A DNA stretch of 64,000 bases from Magicicada septendecula (taxonomy: Eukaryota; Arthropoda; Insecta; Hemiptera; Cicadidae), in contig CM068367.1 of the NCBI GenBank assembly GCA_034769895.1, positions 121,991,927 through 122,055,926 on the forward strand, read 5' to 3'. The notes beneath the pieces were generated by a model, which searched no databases, was not told the DNA's origin, and saw nothing but the letters and a program-made list of their open reading frames with translations. The position numbers and the translations under genes were made by a program. Numbering within the stretch: position 1 is the stretch's first letter; each line of letters opens with the position of its first letter. Below, piece after piece: positions 57,004-64,000 of this stretch.

Positions 57004-58041
57004 TATCTAGTAAATGCCACGATTTTTGTTTGTTTTCGCGTTGTCTTTACGCTATTTTTTTTTTAACGTTCTATACATAGCCTATCTAATATTGCATACA
57101 TGTAAAATATATATAACATGTTGCATGTTGTCAAAATTACTAAAATACGTTACTAAAAGTGATTACTGTAACACATACGGGTACAAGGGTCTTTTCAAGT
57201 ATTTGTCTACAAACAACTCTCACAGCGTTCACGAGCCCGCCAAGCTCCCCCACCAACGTTCCCGCCAGTCCCTTCTCCTACAGGAGCGGTGTGAAGGAGG
57301 AGTGATAGGCACACCACTACACACTAGGGATGAGCATCGCCAGAAAACCATCGATGTTAACATCGTGAAGAGTACATCGATGTTAAAAAAACATCGGTAT
57401 AAAAACATCGATGTTTTTATGCCAATGTTGCAATTGAAATTAAAATCTATGCTTTTTACATGTTTGTAATAGTACAAATAATTGGGGATGAATAATAAAT
57501 AAAAATAATTAAAGAGAAGAATAATATACCCCTATACTTTACTCATTTACCTTATCAGAAGATTCTGAAAAACCAAATGCCCTTGGGTGACCACCACATT
57601 TTGACAGGCGGAATGTGGAAACCTCAACACTGTACCCGAGAAATCAATTTAAATACATCTAACTTCCCTGTATCAGAATTTCCAGGGTCGTTGTCAAACT
57701 CGTTGAGAATAGGTTAGGTAAAGGCGAGGTGACGTTAAAATAATTTAACTCAGATTCATAATTAACTAAATCTGTTCATTATTATTTATTATTATAATGA
57801 TTATAAAGTGTTTTGAACAAACATATATAAAACCACCCTTTAACAAAAACAGAAACCTCTTTACATCTATGTCAGGTTTGTTTACTCCTAGTGAAAGTTT
57901 AAATTAGTATTCCCAAATGCAGATAGGCCTATAAATTCTCTTATTTTCTTTTAAACAGTAAAAGCTTAATAAAATCACAGTGTAAAGTAACACTGTTAAT
58001 ACTTTTAGATTCAATTTATTTTTTATAACAAATTATACAGG
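57004..58041. other. no gene; ATCGATG palindrome cluster at 57335-57420
   Basis: Several ACATCGATGTT and AACATCG motifs in both orientations within 90 bp. Probably the end of an unclassified TIR element. The short frames here are unsupported. Confidence 0.4.
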
Positions 58042-58191
58042 TACAGTAAAACCTCTCTAGTCCGACCCCCGGCTGGTCCGACCGCGGCTCAGGCACCGAC
58101 TTGTTGATGACTCACCAGCTTGTTTACATACTTGTCAGTTGTTTTGCTGCTTCAGTGAGCCGGCATCTAGTGTCTAGTGCGCAGTGTTGCC

Positions 58192-58219
58192 AGGTCTTCC
58201 GAAATATTTCGGAAGACCT
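58192..58219. repeat. perfect 28-bp palindrome
   Basis: AGGTCTTCCGAAAT followed at once by its exact inverse. A third related TCTTCCGAAAT lies at 58265. Confidence 0.95.
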
Positions 58220-58592
58220 TCCGATTTTTTTTAATGTTCCAGAAAATACGAAATTTTTTGTAAATCTTCCGAAATTTTTCCTAGTCTCGTTTCAGTGCTA
58301 TGTCGCATTTCTAGAGTTTTGTTTTTGCGTACGATATGACGTCAAATCTGGTCTTTCGTGATGTAATAAGCATTTTGCAATATCCACATATTGTATCATA
58401 CTGCTATTCAAATAAGAGTGACTAATCGTTATAGTTTAGTCTCAAGCTGACAGAATCGCACTACATGACTGCACCTGAATAAACAGATACTGTAATGTCT
58501 AGCCTACACCAGGTCATAATAATAATAATAATAATAATACAGTAATATTGTCTCTCCGGTTCATTACGGATAGTTTACATCTGCTTGTTTTT

Positions 58593-58594
<2 letters not shown>

Positions 58595-58633
<39 letters not shown>
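58595..58633. repeat. (CA)n microsatellite
   Basis: Nearly pure CA alternation. Confidence 0.95.
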
Positions 58634-58634
<1 letters not shown>

Positions 58635-60175
58635 TTCGCGTACGAGGCTGTTATTACTGTTACTTCTTGTGCTTATTAAGTGGTCTAGAAATATGAAATA
58701 AAGAAAGGTGAGTGTTATTGTTTGTTCTCAACTGGCCACATGTTATAGTACACTTCCGCTATTATCTCACTAACTTTTGGTGTTATAATTCACCACACAG
58801 TACGCTATTATTAAATGTTTTTCAAAAAATGTATCACTCAAACTTTACAGTTGTATTAATAATTTACAAGGCATGAACAACACCATCAGAACTAAACACA
58901 TATGTCTTAAAATCACACTCGCACTTCTAATCACTACAACACTCGCTGTGAACTGATTACTACTAAAAGCCAGCTGCTGCTTACAAAAATCACTTTACCT
59001 TCAAAAGTAGGTTCATTGCACAATGGTAGACAAAATTTTCCAAAAATATATATCAACTACACCATAACGAAGGCGAAGGCCAGTACACTGTTGGAGAGAC
59101 AAACGCAGAGGAAAATGAAAACACATTTTCAGTTTAGAACAACTTCGACAAAAATAAAACCTAATACATTACATGTAGAAAGAATAATGGATTTTTTCAA
59201 TAGATTTTACACACTTAACAGTTTGTATTAGGAACTAGATCGTGTCTTTATTTTTTCTGTAAGAAACTGATGGCTTGTTTCACTATAACTGTTTTCCATA
59301 TTTTTTTTAATGTTTTGTAGCTCAGTAGTTTTCTGTATAAGCTACGGAAAAATTCATAGCAGATGGCAGGATGTATCACATGTAATAAAATATAAAGATG
59401 ATATTTCAGCTTTTAAAAAAAACAGTCATCTGATGTTATTATGTAATGTGATGTTTGACCTATACACCCAAGACAAATAAGTTAAAATCCATAGAGAACT
59501 AAGAATATTGATTTTCATATAATTTAATATCTTGTGTTTTGCATATGGTTTTACTGTGGTTTAACTGTTAAGACCTGTAGAGATTTTTTTTAAGAAAATG
59601 TACACAGTAAAACCCCTATAGAGCTCCTTAACAGACCATAAAAAAGAGCTTTATATGGTGGTCAAATTTCTACGGTTGGGGGGGGGGGACATTCTTAACA
59701 AGGATTGACACCCAGCATCTTTCTTCACAGTGTCAAGTGGAAAGGGGCTTTCAGCTCCTTTGACATTAAGTGATCAGAATATTTTAGGAATGTGACAACA
59801 ATAAGCCAATGCGACCTAGATCCACTTCTGTTGCTGAAGGTCAGAGTGGCATTGGTTCACAGCAGAAAGAATACCCTATTATGACAAATTAATTTCGACG
59901 GCTACCTGCTATAGGAACCCTTTAAATTAAACATGAAAACTACTTTCAAATGAGCATGATACTTTAACCCAAACAAATTAGGTAACGGTATCTGTTGTTT
60001 TAACCAATTTGTAATTAACATTTTTTGACAGTCTAAAATAATCCAGACAGCAAGAACATAGGGCCTACAGTATATGTTATTAAATTATTCTTTAAATTTA
60101 TTGGGTTTCTAGAACTGTTATTTTTCCATATGCATTGTTTTGATTTTCAATCCCTGTCGTTGAGGTTTTACTGTA

Positions 60176-61408
60176 TTTTCTAAAACCTTTCAAAAAACCG
60201 CTGTATTCTCATTCTCAGAACAGTAACCTATGTGTTGTTAGTAAAAATAATTAGTAAAAGTTGTGGTTAATTATGCATTTATTATGTATTAAATACTATT
60301 CTACCGACTAATTAATACAGTACCATTTTTTATACAGAATCAGGCAAATTAAATTAACCTGTTTGAATCTGAGAGCCTGATGAAATCAAACAAAGCAAAT
60401 TTTATACAACTGGTATGTGTAAGACAAAATTTCAAAGACAACCAGATCAACTAATAGTGTGCGCGTGTCTGCCCGTACGGGGGGGGGGGTGAGACAGTCT
60501 GTTTTACATCACCAAAATAATTACATTTCTTACATACAGTTTTACTTAAAAAGATAAGCATAATTATAATATTCTGAAAACCTAATTAATACAATATTAC
60601 AATTTTAATTATTGATTGTATAATAATCCCTTAATTATATTTATAAATAATTGTAGGAGTATTCATTAGATGTATACTGGAATTGGTACAGGTAGCCAGG
60701 GGTGCCCATCCCCCCCAAAGCCTAATGCACAAACCCCCCCAAAAGTCTCAGCACCCCCCACCCCAATTGAAAAGTGCCCACCGGTCTACAAGCTTAGCAC
60801 ACGCACACATTTTTAAATTCACGATTTATTATTCACGTACCCTTTGACTCATTGACAGGATGTTGCTGCAGGCTGCCAGGGTTAGTTTTCCAAATTCCGA
60901 AACAAAATTTACTACTAGTTGTATTGGTAGAGACATTTATGCCGCCAGTTCGTTAAAACAATCATAAAGATATGCAATTGCTTTAGTTTTTTACTAATAG
61001 CTTAGTTTGTTGCACAAACATGGTAAAAATTTCCATCAATGTTGGATTTAAAATGTTATTCTTGAAAAAATCCCCCCCAAAAATTCTGAAAGTTATAATT
61101 ACTGTATTGGAACTGAACACATTTGTCTATAAATTAGAGAATTATAACAGAATTACAAATACAGTATTAAAAACCCAAAATTGTGTTAAATCAATCAGTC
61201 ATGTAACAGTGGTTATTATTTTTATTTATATTGTTGTAAAATAATATTTAATGACTATATGGTCTACAGAGAATAGTATTTTGTATTGTAGAATTATGTA
61301 GACGTCGACATTTACACTCTTCCCCCTCTCACTCGCATGCTCTCTCACTCACTCTCTCCTTTACCACTCCCTCTCACTCACTGTCTCACGCAGTCTAAAA
61401 CGCATACA
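60176..61408. other. no gene recognised
   Basis: AT-rich with homopolymer C/G runs (60480, 60711, 61073). No domain. Confidence 0.45.
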
Positions 61409-61412
61409 TAAA

Positions 61413-61453
<41 letters not shown>

Positions 61454-61470
61454 GACACACAGCAAGATAC
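61409..61470. repeat. (TC)n(AC)n microsatellite
   Basis: TC alternation followed by AC and looser ACAG-type repeats to about 61550. Confidence 0.9.
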
Positions 61471-61708
61471 ACAGGCTAGCGCGCACACACAGAGACAGAC
61501 ACACAAATACATATACGAGTACACTTACACACACCCGCACAGATTTCGTAATCTCCACAACACGCTCTCTCACACTCCCCCAGTCTCATTCTCTCTCTCT
61601 TTCTCTAAATTAAGGATTTTATTATTATTTGTATTTAGTATTTTTAATATTATTTAACAATTATACATCACACTTAACTACAGAAATCACAGTTTCATTC
61701 ACAAATTA

Positions 61709-61901
<193 letters not shown>

Positions 61902-62680
61902 GTGCACCTGTCAATGAGAAATAAAATAACTTATTTCCAAGAAGTCTTAAAAGTAATTAAGTATTTCAGGTCTACTGCTGTTTTTTAAAGGGACCTGATG
62001 AATATGGTCTTATACATTTTTCAGAAGCCTGCAACTTTCACTTTGAAATTTTTTATTATGCATGTAATAGTGCCTTTGCACGTGCATCTTTAGCGAATAA
62101 TCGTCTTTATTAAATCATGATTGCTCATTCGGTTGGGACGAACAAAGTTGATTAAATAGAGCTGTAATTAAGAAAATGAAAATACGATGTGAGACAGAAA
62201 GCTGAGCTGTAATGTTTATTTGGGGGTAAAGAAGTGAGATATTTTAGCGAAAATACAAAATCTGTATCCATATCCTCTGAATTTTGTATGTGTAGTAATT
62301 TGACAGAATTAATATGTCTCAACATTCATTTCAAATTTTGAAGCGCTTTCAAGAATTTTGTAAACTATGTTAACAAAAACTATATTTTTTTATCAGTTAT
62401 ATATTATATTTATGAATATGGTTAAATACAGAGATCTATGGAAATATACACACAATGAAAAGCTACGACTAAACTATTTGTCATTTAGGTATTATGGTTA
62501 CAAATTTAACTAAAATACTAACTAGTAGCTCAGAACTTTTAATATTTATTTTAAGATTGTCTGATCTACGGTTATTTTACTAATAACGTGTTAGTAAAAT
62601 AGCAGAGTAGTTAGGTTTTTTAAATTTTTTATGATAATATAAGAATTGTGTCATATTGCAATTTAACTAAATAATAAATC
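61902..62680. other. no gene recognised
   Basis: AT-rich; nothing recognised. Confidence 0.4.
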
Positions 62681-62903
62681 TAATATCTTCAAATACACAG
62701 CAAGTTTATTTTCACCTGACGCAAGTTTCACAGAAATTATTCTGTTTCTTCAGAGGTTTGTTTGAATTGTAATTGAATGTTCAATTGTAAGCGAAACATT
62801 CAATTGCAATTCAAACAAACCTCTGATGATACAGAATAATTTCTGTTAAACGTGCGTCAGGTAAAAATAAACCTACTTGTAGTGTATTTATTTGAAGATA
62901 TTA
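62681..62903. mobile_element. 223-bp fold-back element
   Basis: TAATATCTTCAAATA at the left is inverted at the right end. The arms (~95 bp, imperfect) include CACCTGACGCAAGTTT / AAACGTGCGTCAGGT and CAGAGGTTTGTTTGAATTG with its inverse, meeting near 62795. No coding content. Confidence 0.85.
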
Positions 62904-64000
62904 TATGGAAGACCTGCAGGAAACTCGCCGAGTTACTTACAAAGTATTATTAATAAATGTATTCCGTTCTGGTAGTTCTGGTCGCTTACAAGTGCTATGA
63001 TAATGTCTTAGTGGTATGACTTGTACAAATGTTTATAGGACCGCTAGCGAATTATATTACTACTACAGAGTTAGCAAACAGCGGATAGTCAGATATGCAG
63101 CCAAGTGTCCAATGAAGCATAGATAAGATCGGCGCTTAGAGCACCCTACCCATGAAATACGTGGTTTGATTTTTTGTAGAATTTCTGTTGCTAACTGTAA
63201 GAAATTCCTAATACAGTCAACATAAAGCAGAGTACAAGTAGTGATGCTTACGCATGATTTTACGTACTGTGAATTACGACAGATAATATTTGCTTTGATG
63301 CCTGTCATTCTTTTAACGGGAGAGTAATGAGTGGTACTGATCCCCTTTTACTATTTATCTCTGTAGGGCCTACTATCACTGAGAGCCGTCGCTCTTATTT
63401 ATGCGAACTGGCAACTCGAAATCAAAGTGCCGGCCGCATTTGATTAAAGAAGTGGCGGCTCCTTGAATAAAGACGCCAAGTTTATATCAGCAGACACTGT
63501 AAAAATACATTAATGTTTATTGAATTGGTATGTGCATTTGTTTGTTAGCATTGGCACACCATAATCAACGCTTAGCACCGTCTCCGTTTCAACATCGGTC
63601 TTTTTTCGATTTCCCAAGAAAACGTATAGATATTGTTGAGCTAAATTTATCTCTATGCTGCGTTGTATCTGTGGTCTCTTCATACTTTAAAACCTGCCCG
63701 ATAAGAAATTTTTATTCCTCGTTTGTTTTGGCAAACAAGAACTATAATAAGCTTGTGTTGGAAAAAAAAAACATGAAAGTGGTCTCGTCACGTTCCAGTG
63801 TTCAGTGTATTGTATTGTGAGTGTCATAAGATTCAAGGTCAGTAGCCCCTGTTGTGTATCGCCTTCACGTCACTCACGCGCATTACACTAAGAACACAAA
63901 CAAAACGTCAGCACATTCTCGTACGATAGCCATACGCGCGCACACACACACTCACACACACCATGCCAAAACTCACTCATAGCAAAAGGACACTTGCACC
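62904..64000. other. no gene recognised
   Basis: Short frames at 63063-63308 (minus) and 63530-63820 (plus) have no recognised domain. A short CA/CG tract lies at 63935-63960. Confidence 0.45.

Larger units (their letters stand above)
58042..60175. mobile_element. possible TIR element (pogo-like ends TACAGTAAAACCTC)
   Basis: TACAGTAAAACCTC at 58042 is exactly inverted at 60162-60175. A related start (CAGTAAAACCCCTATAGAGC) lies at 59605, so a second element may be nested or abutting. These resemble pogo/Tigger-type ends. No transposase domain was recognised; a 71-codon frame at 59016-59231 is unassigned. Confidence 0.45.

Overview
This is a repeat-dense stretch of an animal nuclear genome. 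It is AT-rich, full of microsatellites, and I could find no convincing single-copy host gene, tRNA or rRNA. The element mix points to an invertebrate, probably an arthropod: a GIY-YIG Penelope-like element (PLE), mariner, pogo/Tigger and hAT relics, a Helitron with arthropod-type ends, and several RTE-type non-LTR reverse transcriptases. The palindrome TAGGCCTA recurs across the window. A hemimetabolous insect is possible, but I cannot fix the species.

Layout. 1-10.4 kb: decayed mariner copies, one copy of an unclassified repeat family (called family X here), an RTE relic and a possible old LTR. 10.45-20.6 kb: one composite locus. A PLE (minus strand, 10463-20598) carries terminal repeats, an inverted tail and an 11-bp target duplication. 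Its open reading frame is split by a 6.8-kb LTR retroelement (13361-20160). That retroelement has 1819-bp, almost identical LTRs, a primer-binding site, a polypurine tract and a TTAT target duplication. 20.9-25.6 kb: a fold-back MITE, a nearly full RTE copy with an open 928-codon frame, and a deleted pogo/Tigger element. 27-36 kb: RTE relics, a hAT element with C-terminal transposase remains, a truncated mariner and a 210-bp sequence repeated 2.5 kb apart. 36-46 kb: another family X copy and more RTE 3' ends. 45.5-49.1 kb: a hAT-like MITE split by a family X copy whose inner unit has expanded to ten monomers with an 803-bp higher-order period. 50-52.6 kb: a Helitron helicase-gene relic, a 774-bp fold-back element and a second copy of the hAT-like MITE holding its own palindromic insertion. 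54.7-57.0 kb: a Helitron with a GC-rich 260-bp minisatellite. 57-64 kb: TIR elements, palindromes, a 167-bp TG tract and a fold-back.

The most notable object is the LTR retroelement at 13.4-20.2 kb. Its only long frame (15324-16610, 428 codons) joins a Gag-like N-terminal coiled coil to an RNA recognition motif that looks like RRM1 of the nucleolar protein RBM34, followed by a lysine-rich tail. Pol is missing except for a broken retropepsin-like patch. The near-identical LTRs show that this pol-less element moved recently, presumably using enzymes supplied by a relative. I read it as a non-autonomous LTR element that has captured a host RNA-binding domain, comparable in principle to gene-transducing retroelements such as maize Bs1.

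Most genes here do not work together in pathways. They are layers of insertion, and nesting gives a relative order: PLE before the LTR element, and the hAT-like MITE before family X.
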